Below, piece by piece: positions 33,774 to 44,933 of a stretch of 64,000 bases of DNA (positions are counted from its first letter, which is position 1; the number at the start of each line of letters is the position of its first letter). A program made the position numbers and the translations under genes. Below the pieces are notes generated by a model. It was not told where the DNA came from, did not search any database, and saw nothing but the letters and a program-made list of their open reading frames with translations. The stretch is from Petunia secreta (taxonomy: Eukaryota > Streptophyta > Magnoliopsida > Solanales > Solanaceae), in assembly GCA_029990175.1 (NCBI GenBank), contig JARKIP010000064.1, positions 11,798,001-11,862,000 of the forward strand. Reading direction: 5' to 3'.

Positions 33774-35481
33774 TTGGACAATTTACAAAAGTATGCAAGC
33801 TACAATCTTCTTTACACTAAAATATCAATATTTTTCCATTTACAAAATAAAACAACAAATTTTTTTCAAAACATAGCAAAAATACATAAAAGGGTGCTAA
33901 AACCCTAAATCTTCCTCGTACCACCTCCCAACCGCCTCCCCAATCACTGACCGCCGGTCCCCGGTGGTCGAAAAATATTTATTTATTTATTTTTTTTGTA
34001 GATCTATGTATATTTTCACTGTATGTACAGATCATCGTGCATACAATAAAAATACAGTAGATACACACATATTTTGTTATTGTATGTTTGTATATTCTTT
34101 GTATATGCACTGTATGCACAGTGTATGCGTGTTCATCCATCGGACACACACACCATAAATAAATCCATAGCCCAGAGTACGTGTTGTATATTTATTGTAT
34201 GACAAGTGTATATTCATTGTATGTCCGGTGTATATTCACTGTATATACAGTGCATACACCACGCATACAATGAAAATACACATGTAATACACCCCACAAC
34301 GAGCAAACACAAAACATATACCAAAAACCAATGTGGAACCTCCATGTCCAACCGGAAAAACTCAACGGCAATAACAACAACATACCCAGTATACCCCACA
34401 CGTGGGGTTTGGGGATAGTGAGATGTACGCAGACCTTACCCCCACCAAGGTGGATAGGCTGTTTCCGAAAGACCGGGACTCGAGAGATATTTTGCAACAC
34501 GTTAAAACCCCATGACACAAACAACAGAAAAAACATATGAAAAAATATATAAAATACCCAGATAATAAAAGTAGAAATAAAGGCGACAACTAGGATGCAA
34601 ATAGTCTAAATGGGCATCGTGCTACAACTAAGAAGATAGAAGACACTTTACCATTACCTACCATTCTACCCTAATCCTCGACCTCCACGCTTTCCTATCT
34701 ATGGTCATGTCCTCGGTAATCTGGAGCTTTGGCATATCTTGTCTAATCACCTCGGCCCAGTTCTTCTTCGGTCTACCACTACCTCTCCGTAGACCCAACA
34801 CCGCCAACCTCTCACACATTCTTACCGGAGCATCTGCACTCCTCCTTTTCACATGTCCAAACCAGCGCAACCTTGCCTCTCGTATCTTCTCCATCACTGG
34901 CGCGAGAAGCCACCAGAAGCCGCCGGCTACACAAATCCACAACAGACAGGACATCGTCGACGACGAGAGCCACCGGAGCTCCGTCGTCGACCATAGCAGA
35001 AACACAACAGAAGCATAGATCGTTACAGCTGTGCCACTGTACAGCAGCGTAGTGGTTCAGATCTGGGGAACGACGGAAGGAGATGGAGAAGGAGACCTCG
35101 TGACGGAGTGACGTCAGAAAACTAAAAAAAACGAGCGATGCCGCTGTAGCAGCTACGTCGTTGTGCAGATCTGTGCAGTGGTGTTGGTGCATGACGAAGA
35201 AGCAGACGTCGGTGAAGAAGTCACCAGCGACGATAGAGTGGGGGATGGTCGCCGGCGACAGGGAAGGAGGAGGCGTGGTGGCAGTGTGGGTTGGATAGAG
35301 AGAGAGGAGAGGAGGGAAAAGAGTGAAAAAATGAGATTAGGGTTTTTTTTTAAAAAAAATACTATGTTTGGTAGAATTTCAAAAAATACTGCTACATTTC
35401 GTAAAGTAGCAAAATATTGCTATGTTTTTAAAAAAGATTTTTTAAATTGACATATAGCGTAATTTAGCCGAAATTTTTTTG
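33774..35481. mobile_element. Non-autonomous Mutator-like element (MULE 2)
   Basis: It is flanked by a 9-bp duplication GTGAAATTT (33765-33773 and 35482-35490). The ends show weak inverted similarity (GGACAATTTACAAAAGTATG against GGCTAAATTACGCTATATG) and subterminal AACATAGCAAAAATA against AACATAGCAATATTT. Both flanks read inward into AACCCTAA and a GC-rich, exon-like stretch, and the left side continues into TGTATG-rich sequence. This is the same plan as the element at 18945-20057, so the two are probably one family. It contains a LINE-RTE tail on the minus strand. No transposase is seen. Confidence 0.65.
34363..34895 (-). pseudogene. 5'-truncated RTE-type LINE (reverse transcriptase C-terminus and 3' tail)
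   Basis: The minus strand encodes EAREARL-like sequence, then LRWFGHVKRRSADAPVRMCE, a GRPKKNWAEVIRQDM motif and LQITEDMTIDRKAWRSRIRV, ending in a stop at 34658. This is the well-known C-terminus of plant RTE reverse transcriptases. Downstream on the minus strand comes the typical 3' tail with GGTAAGGTCTGCGTACATCT and GGTATACTGGGTATG, ending in TTG-type repeats (GTTGTTGTTATTG) near 34363-34380. Only the last part of the element is present, as expected for aborted target-primed reverse transcription. The ORF's N-terminal portion (34896-35005) belongs to the surrounding MULE. Confidence 0.85.
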
Positions 35482-35490
35482 GTGAAATTT

Positions 35491-38040
35491 GTGGGTGAAA
35501 AGGAACTGTCAGATAAGCCCATAGAAAACGTACAACGAAACTGACATTTTCGCTGAGTGGATCTGGCGATTGCCGGTGTTTAATTTTAGCTCGATGAAAG
35601 AAGTGTTTAATTTTTTGTATTTTATGACAAACCGCTAAGATCCGCTGGAATTTTATTGAACTAAAGTCCAGCTAAAGTCTCTGCGATTTTCCAGAAAGTG
35701 CCTCCAAGTTATGGTGCCAAGGGTAATAGTTAAACACTTGTTTAATGGGGGTCAAAACTTAAATATTGGCTCTGAGGTAATTTCAGCCCAGTAACATCTT
35801 ACTGCACGAACGCGCACTTTACATTAGTATAGAAAAATGGAAATTGCAGTCTCCTTAAATAGTCTCCAGCGATATATACATTTGTTAGGAGTGCAATTAT
35901 TTCCAATTTAAGTGTTTAGCTGCATGGTAAAGCCTAATCTTTTGCATCTTAAATAATTGGGAGAACAAGTGGAATTAAAGAAATAACACATAAATTAAGG
36001 GTTATGCGAATTCTCAGTCATATATTGTGAAAAGCTCAAATAAACACTGCAACAATTTAGATAGAGCAGTAAAAGGAGCTTAACCGACGATACTAGCTAG
36101 GACAGACAAAAAAAAAAGGATAAACAGGACTTGGAGTTGAGTTCAAGGTCTTCTTCAATTGGAAAGTGCACGCTATATTTCGTTAAGAAAAGAGATGTAG
36201 AACATAGGCTATAAATTAAACAATCGTTGGCAAGATTTGAATCCTATACTTACATTATGCACGGTAAGTGATGTGCAACCGTTAGACAGCTACTCAAATA
36301 CTCATCTACCATAAATAAATTTTGGAAGGAAAAGAGAAACTACAATATTCTTTTTAATGTTTCCCAGTTCAATTGCTTATTTCGTTTAGTCTTTGGTACA
36401 TGTGAATGTAGAGGAAAACGTCAGCATCTCGATTTGATACCAACGGAAAGTTTTCTGCACTTAAATATTCTTGTCATTGTGTCTTTTGCCTTCATAAAGC
36501 ACATGTTTCACGAGTAAATTAATTGAATGTCAATTTGGCCCTAAACTAATTAAGAAATTGATTAAAGCATATACAATAATTTAAATTGTATTTCAGTAAG
36601 AATAAGTTTTCTTTCTGATAAACTGAAAAACACTTTCGAAAAATCAAAACTTTTTTTTTCTTTTTGCAATTTTAGGAATAATTGAAAAGAAAAAATCCCC
36701 CATGACCAATGCTCTTAAAGACGAAATTGGTAACAACGAGTGCTCTGGTTCACCACGTCCCATAGGGAAAATGTCAAAAATGCAAAAGGATGTCCAAAGC
36801 ATTAGTCAAAAGGAGATATCTGGCAAATTAGTAGTACTTTCTTTTGAGGTATATATATGACCTCGTTATACAGTAACAAGTTAAACAATCAATAGTAAGT
36901 TGGTCCAAAAAGCGGAAATTGGGAATCAGAGAAAAATAGATAGTTGGATCCAATGCTTCTGAGAAGGATAGTCAAGGTAACTCCTACTAGAAGATTTTGC
37001 TCTTTCTTGCACACACTATTTTCCCATTGCACGTGTATCTTTCAAAGACAAAATGATTATGAGTTCTCTTTAATTGAAAAAAGAAAATTGTTAAACTTAG
37101 TCCAAATTCAAGTGTAGGCAAGTATTGATTATGATTACTTGAGTGAGTGACTGTAAAGCCAACGAAGTCTTGACCCTGCATGCATTACTAAATTAAAGTG
37201 AAAGTGCTGAGATTTTTTTTTCTCGGTTACCAAATCGATCGTAGAGCTTCTTTCTCAAAGTCAATTTTCTTTCTTTTACTAGTAGTTGAGTGCTCATTTT
37301 TATTCGGATCTTGACCGTATAATGAAATTTTGAAACAAATATATGAAAAGGCTGAGAAATACGAAGAGGAGCAGACTTATTATTTAGTCGAAGGATAACC
37401 CGTGCTCAACTTATATAATGCTTAATATGGGTTAAAGGGTTCAATTGGATTAGTACTTATTAATGCATCATAAATGTTATTCTACCTCTTTACTTATTAT
37501 TGGATACAAAAATTAAGAACGACACACTTTTATATTTGAAGGGGAGCCTTGACCAGCATGTAAAGTTATTTTTATGTAATCTATCACAGATTCGAATAGT
37601 GGAAATAGTCACTGAGTCATGCATTATGGTAGGATACGTATATAGAGGTGGACCCAGATTTTGAAAATGGCAGAGACACCACCAAATTTAACATAAATTT
37701 GTCAACTACTCAATGTGCTTGTATATAAATCTAAATTTTGAAGTTTTTATACCTACACATAATAAATTTTTGCCGACATCAACGGGTGCTGGTGCACCCG
37801 TTAACGTCTTTTTATTTTTTTAGAAAGGTATCTAGCCCCAAGCAGTATTGTTTAAGTTTGTTTGAAATTTTTTATTTGGCCCTCACGCCCTCTTTAAATT
37901 TAATAAGACAATTATTCTATTTTAGTCAGTTTTATGTTAAAGATCATCTAAGATCCAATCCTTCGTAGCCTTCGCCCATATTAGGGTTGAAGTAAAACAT
38001 TCACTTCTCGTTGCGAGTCAGAGTAAACTGTTCGGTCAAA
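35491..38040. other. Intergenic DNA, no gene recognised
   Basis: AT-rich with only short chance ORFs. The part 37644-37810 begins AGAGGTGGACCCAGATTTTG and contains GGTGCTGGTGCACCCG, a pattern that recalls hAT-type MITE ends, but the second end is not clear. Confidence 0.5.
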
Positions 38041-40287
38041 CTAGATCAATTCTAGTTTAGCCACCAGGCATTATCATATGTTGAAATCGCCAATTCAACA
38101 ATTGCACTAACATGCCACTGGAGATGCCCACCGGTATAGTGTCATTTAAGACTTAGCACTCGAGTGGACAAGCACAGTCATTCTAGCTTAACCACAAAAA
38201 AATCCCGTTAATCACAACGGGTTAAAGATGTCCCCTTGCGGGTGCGGGCTATTCCCTGTTTAAGCTCACAAATGTCTTCAAGCACTCTATAAGCTCACAA
38301 ATGTCTTCAAGCAAACAAAACACTCAAAAAGGCATAAAACACTGCTTGACAATGTTACAAGTAAATACACAAGAACGCACAAAATACATATTGATGAACA
38401 TTTATTTTCATTAATATTAAGCCCGTAGGCTACAATATACAATTGAACTCTTGTATACAATGTTGTTCACAACAGCTCTTCCTAAAAAACTGAAAGGACA
38501 TGAGGGACTATGTCTGAAAGATCTTCTAGTTTTCGAACGGTCGAAGTGCTTGTGCTTCGTCTAGAATTAAAACTCCTACCAGCATGTGCGTCGGTCAAGG
38601 CACTCCCTCAACGTCTAGAAGGCGACATTACCAACACCCTCGGCTGCAACATCAGCATATCATTATCGTATGAGCACCGAAAAATAAGTCCAACTGAGGA
38701 AACCCTCAATAGAATGGGGTGGGGGAAAAAACATTCCCCGATAATTTCAGCTGGTGTCGGTCAGAGAAGAAGAGAAACTTGTATTCATCGTGAAAATCAA
38801 CCATCTACCACGGGAAGGTCAGATTAGCCCTCATTTTCTAACGATTGGAAACTGATGCAACCTCCGTACTGCGAACAAGGATAGAGGTACACGATCGCCC
38901 TAACTCAGCAGTAGTTTTAAAGAAGGAGCAAGTGCCAACTGTAGGAAGGGAGAGGGAAGAGGTCGTTAAACCTTATTGCATCAACACGCCCCTCCAGGTA
39001 GTGGAGAGTTGGATGATGCGAAGGTTCGACGAGCAGACGCTTTTAGACTACCGACCTCCGTGTGATAAGAGAAACATCACAGTAACCGATGTGTTAGAAA
39101 ATGTGCGCACCGTAATCAGTACACATGCCATGGTGAAGGCATTCCAAAGAATATTATTAGGATCCCGATCAAGTTTCATGACTCAGGGGACTCTGCCTAT
39201 CTCAACATGGATTGAAGGGCGAAGAAATAAGATAATTGTTGCCTCTTGGTTTCCAGTTTTCTCGCACACCATCCACTCTAAATGAAGGATATATTCCAAA
39301 AATATGGAATCAGGATCAAAGATGAGCATTTCGGAAGCAGAAATAGGGTTAATTTTTCATAAAAAGGAAGTTTTCTGAGAAAGAAGATGTGTTTTTGAAA
39401 GAAACTTGCGAAGAAAATCTATTGAGGAAGGCCCTTTATATAGGTAGAAAAGATAAAGAATGAGCACAAAATGATCAAAAGTAATTATGGTCAAGGATAC
39501 GAAACAATTCGGTGCAGTAAAAGGCAGTTATGGAAAAGGTACAAGAAATCAATGGAAGCCAAACAATGGAGGACGCGTGGAACTCTAGAAGGCATCAAAT
39601 GTCTATTTCGGTCAAAGTGAGTGCAACTTCAGGGAGTCGGTGAGATATCCTTTCCCACATCTCTTTTGCATGACTCTTGCACTTCCTGAGTGCTTACGTC
39701 AGCCCTTATCAAGTGAGCGGGATGACTGCGTGGGTTAAAATACGCCACCTATAATTATGAGGATATGAGTCCAATTGGCGAAGATTAGACTTGTTCTATA
39801 AGTTATCAGGAGCTGAAGATACACGCTACTCCATAAGCCACGACCGCTCAGTTGGCACTGGCCTTGAGACGTAAGACATACATTCCGCCGCCTTAGGATT
39901 ACAGTCTCGTAGTTAGGGTTAGTTAGTGAAACCGCCTTGAGTAAATAGGCCACGACCTATAGTCTTTGTATTTTTCATAATTAGGACTGGGCTAAACCTA
40001 TAACTATAGATACCCCCTCTCCCCTATTGTATGAATTATCAAGCGATTCTCCAAGAATCCAAGTATTCTCGAGGAATAAAATCTCTTTATTTTCTGCTTT
40101 ATTTAATTTTTCTTAGTAATTATTGTATTGCTTGTGACCCTCTTTATTATTTATCTGTTTAACCTATTAAGCAATTTTTAGGCATAAAAAAAATCTGCAC
40201 ATAGGTCCGCCTCGTTGCATACATCACACCCCTTGGGGTATGGTCCTTTTCTATATTCTTTGTGCATAGAAAATGCTTTATGCACTG
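38041..40287. other. Unrecognised repetitive-looking region with two plus-strand ORFs
   Basis: ORFs 38510-38827 (105 codons) and 38845-39285 (146 codons; includes VVESWMMRRFDEQTLLDYRP) are adjacent and GC-richer than the surroundings, but resemble no family I can name. Upstream, ATAAGCTCACAAATGTCTTC is duplicated (near 38250 and 38290). Downstream, 39960-40280 looks like the end of an LTR (CCCCTCTCCCCTATTGTATG, then AATAAAATCTC and a T-rich tail). A non-autonomous LTR element is plausible, but I could not find paired LTRs. Confidence 0.35.
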
Positions 40288-40623
40288 TGTGTGGGCCTAA
40301 ATCTGATCAGGTCACTCTAATAGAATTTGTAGGGTGGTTAACAAGCAAATCGTTGTATCAAAGTTAACAATTGGATAAACAAGTAAGAACGGGTGCAAAG
40401 CACAATAAGTGATAAAGTAACGAATGAGCTTATGTGTTTTGTGATTCGTTTCTAACTGCCTTTCAACTATTACAAATAGCTTTTTATAATTTACAAAAGA
40501 TGCTAAGGCAATAAATGTACTTTAAAGACCATTAATCCCACGTTGATCATGGCCAGCCCATGATATTCCTCTTTAATGCAATTATAATGGGCGACAGTTA
40601 CAACTTCACCAAAGAATAACCGC

Positions 40624-40842
40624 TCCACCGAGGCTTATATCAATCGCCTCGGGGAGTTCCATCGAGGATTATATCAATCGCCTCAGGGAGTTCCACCGAG
40701 GGTTATATCAATCGCCACGGGAAGTTCCACGAAGGGTTATATCAACCGCCTCGGGGAGTTCCACCGAGGGTTATATCAATCGCATCGAGAAGTTCTACCG
40801 AGGGGTTATATTAATCGCCTCGTGAAGTTCCACCGAGGGTTA
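40624..40842. repeat. 34-bp tandem repeat inside the LTR of element D
   Basis: About six copies of a unit containing CCACCGAGGGTTATATCAAT and CGCCTCGGGGAGTT, with one or two substitutions each. It has no unique spacers, so it is not a CRISPR-like array. Confidence 0.9.
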
Positions 40843-41329
40843 AGTCCTTTGCCTTCGGGAATTGAGTTCTTTATCCACCGATGCTTATTCTTCATCAAGT
40901 TTTGCTGGAAAGTCGTGACCTCGTGAAGTAAATCAATCACCCCGAGGTTCGATTTCGATGATCTTTGCTGGATTTCGCCAAGTCCCTTAAGCTCGAGGCG
41001 CGTGTAATTTTTCACCCAATACAGATAGTCCCCCCACTACTCGGTTAATTGATAAAATTTTTCGAAGAGTGGAAAGAAATTAGCGGAAAACCGACGTGGC
41101 ACCTTGTGCGCTAAGTAATTTAAAGAGATAACCGTCCTTTCAAATTTTCATCTGTTACACGTGACAACTCATGAGTGGTCGTAACCCCTCGTTTCTCCTT
41201 CCCAACTAGCTTTTTATCCGCCGAGCCTGGATTTCCTAAAGTATGGAATAAAGCTCGTGAGTAGTCAATCCTCGGTTTTCATCCTTATTCCCATAACTTT
41301 TCATATTCTAACTGCATCGTTGCATTTTC

Positions 41330-41855
41330 AGCTGAGAAAATTCCAGTCAGACCCCCGAATGATTTAACTGCTTGGGTCCAAGCGAATATTGACATCAAGC
41401 CAAGGCCTGAAAGGCCATGAATGGTCTTGGCTGCATTGGATGAAAATCAGTGGTCGTGCAAATGACACGGTAATTGTGCATTGTATTTTTCTTCCTTTCT
41501 TCCTTTAAATAGTTTGTTTATCTCTTTTAGGCTCAAAGAGAAAAAAAAGGAGCCGCCAAGGAAGTCCTCCAAAGCCAAGCGTACTCGAGTAGAATCATAT
41601 GATGCTCCACGTCGAGGCTTAATCGACGAGCCCAAGGATGATAATGCTCGCACTGAAGTCGAGGTGATTAACCTCGAGCAGCCCAATCGAGCTGCCGAAG
41701 AGGCTACGGGCAAGGCCAAAGTGGATGAAGCTCCCGAGCCGATCCACCCCTCGACCTCTAAGATAGAATTCAGAAGGATCAGTTTCCCTTCTAATTTATG
41801 TATGTTGGATGATAGTTCCCATAAGTCTCAGGGGTTTGCTCGCCCCGTCCCTTGA
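41330..41855 (+). pseudogene. Transposase_28-type (gypsy-associated) ORF fragment, antisense to its element
   Basis: Sequence near 41345-41440 encodes DLTAWVQANIDIKPRPERP-like protein, and after a stop MVLAALDENQWSCK; this corresponds to DFTQWVQAIIDAKPRSERSW and MVLAALDENRWVCK at 57980-58085. After a probable intron, 41531-41760 gives a basic then acidic segment (KEKKKEPPRKSSKAKRTRVE). It is a short piece of the antisense ORF that is longer at 57068-59640. Confidence 0.6.
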
Positions 41856-41979
41856 GCTCGAGGTGCATGTAATTTTTCACCCAATACACCTTGGGCGGCA
41901 ATTTGACACACTTTTATATTTGAGAAAGGTGGAGCACAATATCTATGCTTTCCTTAGGGAAAAAAAGGTGGACCAGAGG

Positions 41980-42808
41980 CAGAGGTGGATCTACATAGGG
42001 TCGAGGGGATGCCACGACACCCGCTAGCCTCAACCGAGACTATGTATAGTTATGTATATTTACAGATGATATAATACAATTATGGGAACTGACACTCGTT
42101 GTAACAGAAGGCTCTATGGTGCCACGGGTTGAAGGCTTGATTTTCTTTTCAAGTGACTTGGATTCGATTCCATGTTGCTACATAGTTTTCTAAATCTTTT
42201 TTGTTTTGATAATCCAAGATGGGACAATTAAGCACAACTCGGCAATCCTCCGTGAGTATCTCTATTGTTTTAGGCTTATTCCAATATTACACTAATTTGC
42301 TTTCATCCTTTATTAGTATTATTTATCAAAAGATAATATTAACTTATTTTTTTTTCAAGAAAATAATTCAAGCATATCTATTTACAAAACTTGAATATAT
42401 ATGTGAAAGAACATGATTTAATATAGTGAAATACTTATTTTTTCTCGTGTAGAAGTACATTCATCTATTTATAATAATTCTTTTGAATAGAGTTGAATGT
42501 ATTTCTCAAGAAGAATAAAATGAAATGTGATGAATATTTATTATAATATTAAATGATCATTTAGTTTACTACGTAGAGTGCAAAATATTTGCAAATATTT
42601 ATTGAATTTTTATGTTTTTCTCTAAGTTATCGTAGACTCATAGTTATAAAAATTTGTTCGATCGATTTGTCAATATATATCCAAAAAACAAATAGCTTTG
42701 AACCAAATTTCAAATAAGACTTAATTTATACCTTATTTGGACGTGTTACTGCCAATATTTCTACACTTAAATTTGTGTAGCACCCGACACCTTCAAATTT
42801 GGATCCGC
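41980..42808. mobile_element. Probable hAT-type MITE
   Basis: The left end is CAGAGGTGGATCTA; the right end reversed is GCGGATCCAAA, and the sequence beyond it still reads CTGGGGCGGATCC. A candidate 8-bp duplication is ACCAGAGG (41972-41979) against CCCAGAGG (42809-42816), one mismatch. There is no transposase. Inside, near 42111-42170, a GATTCGATTCC box could belong to a nested SINE. Confidence 0.5.
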
Positions 42809-42816
42809 CCCAGAGG

Positions 42817-44933
42817 GCCAATAGTTTTTGGATTCCGTCCAAATCAAAGCTGAAAGGGATAGAGAAGTGAACAGTTAACTGAAGCTAAAGTCATCAGAGT
42901 GGGCCTTGTGCTTCAGTGAACACCGACCCCGCCGCTTTTGGCCTGTCTCTTTTCCCACTGAATTTGGAAGGCCATGAAAGTGACTCTCTTGGCTCTTTAG
43001 GCCCTATTGATTTTGCAACAGACTGTAGAACCACCATCCACACAAACTTTAGAGAAAGCAGTTGCTTCTTTCTAGGCCCTTCTCCTTTTGGAAATTGCTA
43101 TCTTGGTTTTTCTCCATTTTCCTTTACCCTTTCTAGGTCCAAGTTTAATTTTCTCAATTTCAAACCAAAATGAAAGCAAAACCAAAAGTGCATGGGACAC
43201 ATTTTTTTGTTATTTCTTTTTATTACATTTGGAAGACCGAGAAGGAAAAAGAGAAATAAAGATGGGTGAAAATTAACTGAGAAACAATGTTGTGGAGCTC
43301 TGCATGCAAGGGTCTTATCACCTTTTAGATTAACTATATTGAGTAGCTAATATTCCTCGAGAATTCAATCTAGTATGCCGGGATGAGTATTGCAAATCAT
43401 CATATTAAGATGTTCATAATTGTTCGGATAAAGTAAAGGTGAGGTCACAGCACCTATAATACGATCGAGGACTAATTGTGATGCTTGTCGAATTTACGGT
43501 GTCTTCAACCTTAATATAAAAAGGAAAATTAACATGTGGCATCTCAAAGGAACAGTTGAGTGGTTTTGAGAGCAAATTTTACTTGCAATGTCATGAATTC
43601 AAATTCAAGTGATATTTTTATCATTGTTATTTGACTGGGTCCTCTTTAACTTCCTTTGTTAATTTGTGGAAATAAAAGAAAACAAAAGAAGACGTCCACC
43701 TTTTCAAGGGCAAGAATCTGATATAGTAAGGTTTGTTGCCTTTCAACTTGATTGTATATTGTGTCATGATCTAATTCTTACCCACCACATGGGGTTTGAT
43801 AGGCACCCAGCAGCCACCAGCACATTTTAAAGTAATAAATAAAAAATTAGACAAATCACTAGACGTCATATTGATAAGTATATGTCCCTTTTATTTTCTT
43901 CAGGGTGTAGTTATATTGAACTTCCATTCATTCACGGGATAAAGAAAGATTTATGATTACACCCCTAAATTCCATAACTCATTAACTCCATGGTTTATTA
44001 CAAGTCACAACCTGACCTCATGTTGTCAATTTTCGAATTGATGTGTAGATGAAAATTTTGCATGGATTGAAGTCATTTCTGGAAGATAGTGACTAAAGCA
44101 GAAGCACCATTGCTCATAATTCCAAGTAAAAGTCACCATCTCACACATGGGTGCCAAATGACTACGTAGCCTATGCAACCAAAAGTGACTACATGACATG
44201 ATCATGCAAAAACAAACTTAAACATTTGATTAACACATTACCCCAGAGGCTATTGATGTGTATATTGAAATAACATTGTTAGTAATATAATCTTATCCCT
44301 ATCCGTGTTGATACAGTTAGTATAATACACCATCGACATGGATGAGCGGCAATAACACATACTAGTCGCGGAAAAGGATGCAAATAATTCAGTCAATAAT
44401 CATTTCAAGATTGCCTTAATGAGCAGGGGCGGATAGAAGCCGCCTGGAAGCAAGGGGTTCAAATCATATCTCTTGCTAAAAAATTATTACCAGTACATAT
44501 AAGTACACGTACATTACAAACCAAAAATAATGTAAAATCATGATAATACAAGGGTTGGATTCCCTAACTTGAAATCGAAACTTAATCGTAGCCTACTTCT
44601 ATAAGAGTTGAATCCCGTTGGTGAAATTTCTGGCCGCTACTTTTAACGAGGATTTAAGATTAGCGTTCTTAGACATAACAAATTTTAGGTTATATGTAAT
44701 AGGTGAATGCCTTCTTTCCTATCTTCTTTGTTTTCTTCTTATATTTAACTTTTCGATTCCTCTAAAACCCAAATAACATCTGTAACCTTATATTGTACTT
44801 ACTAATTATATGTCCAGACTAAGGTGTAAACTGTAATAGCACAAAATTCTTGGAACTTTTGTAATAGATTCTTGATGGTTCAAATACTTAAACTACATGT
44901 TAATTATTTGAATATAGGAAATTACTAGCTTAG
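42817..44933. other. Intergenic DNA downstream of the HD-Zip gene
   Basis: No gene seen. 44424-44640 begins GCAGGGGCGGATAGAAG and may be another hAT-like remnant. The ORFs 42916-43173 and 43088-43276 are overlapping chance ORFs. Confidence 0.5.

Larger units (their letters stand above)
40288..41888 (-). mobile_element. Deletion derivative of a Tat-like LTR retrotransposon (element D)
   Basis: The left LTR is 40288-41023, starting TGTGTGGGCCTAAAT and ending CACCCAATACA. It is followed by a polypurine tract (minus strand GTAGTGGGGGGACTATC) matching that of the element at 51521-63215. About 820 bp of internal DNA follows, holding an antisense Transposase_28 fragment. A 42-bp stub of the second LTR's end (41847-41888; three mismatches to 40982-41023) closes the element. 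Gag, pol and nearly all of the second LTR are missing. No clean target duplication is seen (CACTG against CCTTG). Confidence 0.65.

Noticed and set aside
34812..35192. 126-codon ORF as a host gene
   Set aside because: It spans the boundary between MULE interior and LINE tail; only the LINE part of the neighbouring frame has recognised motifs.
42111..42200. tRNA gene or separate SINE at the GATTCGATTCC box
   Set aside because: Only a B-box-like motif is seen; no cloverleaf, no convincing A box and no poly(A) or tail.
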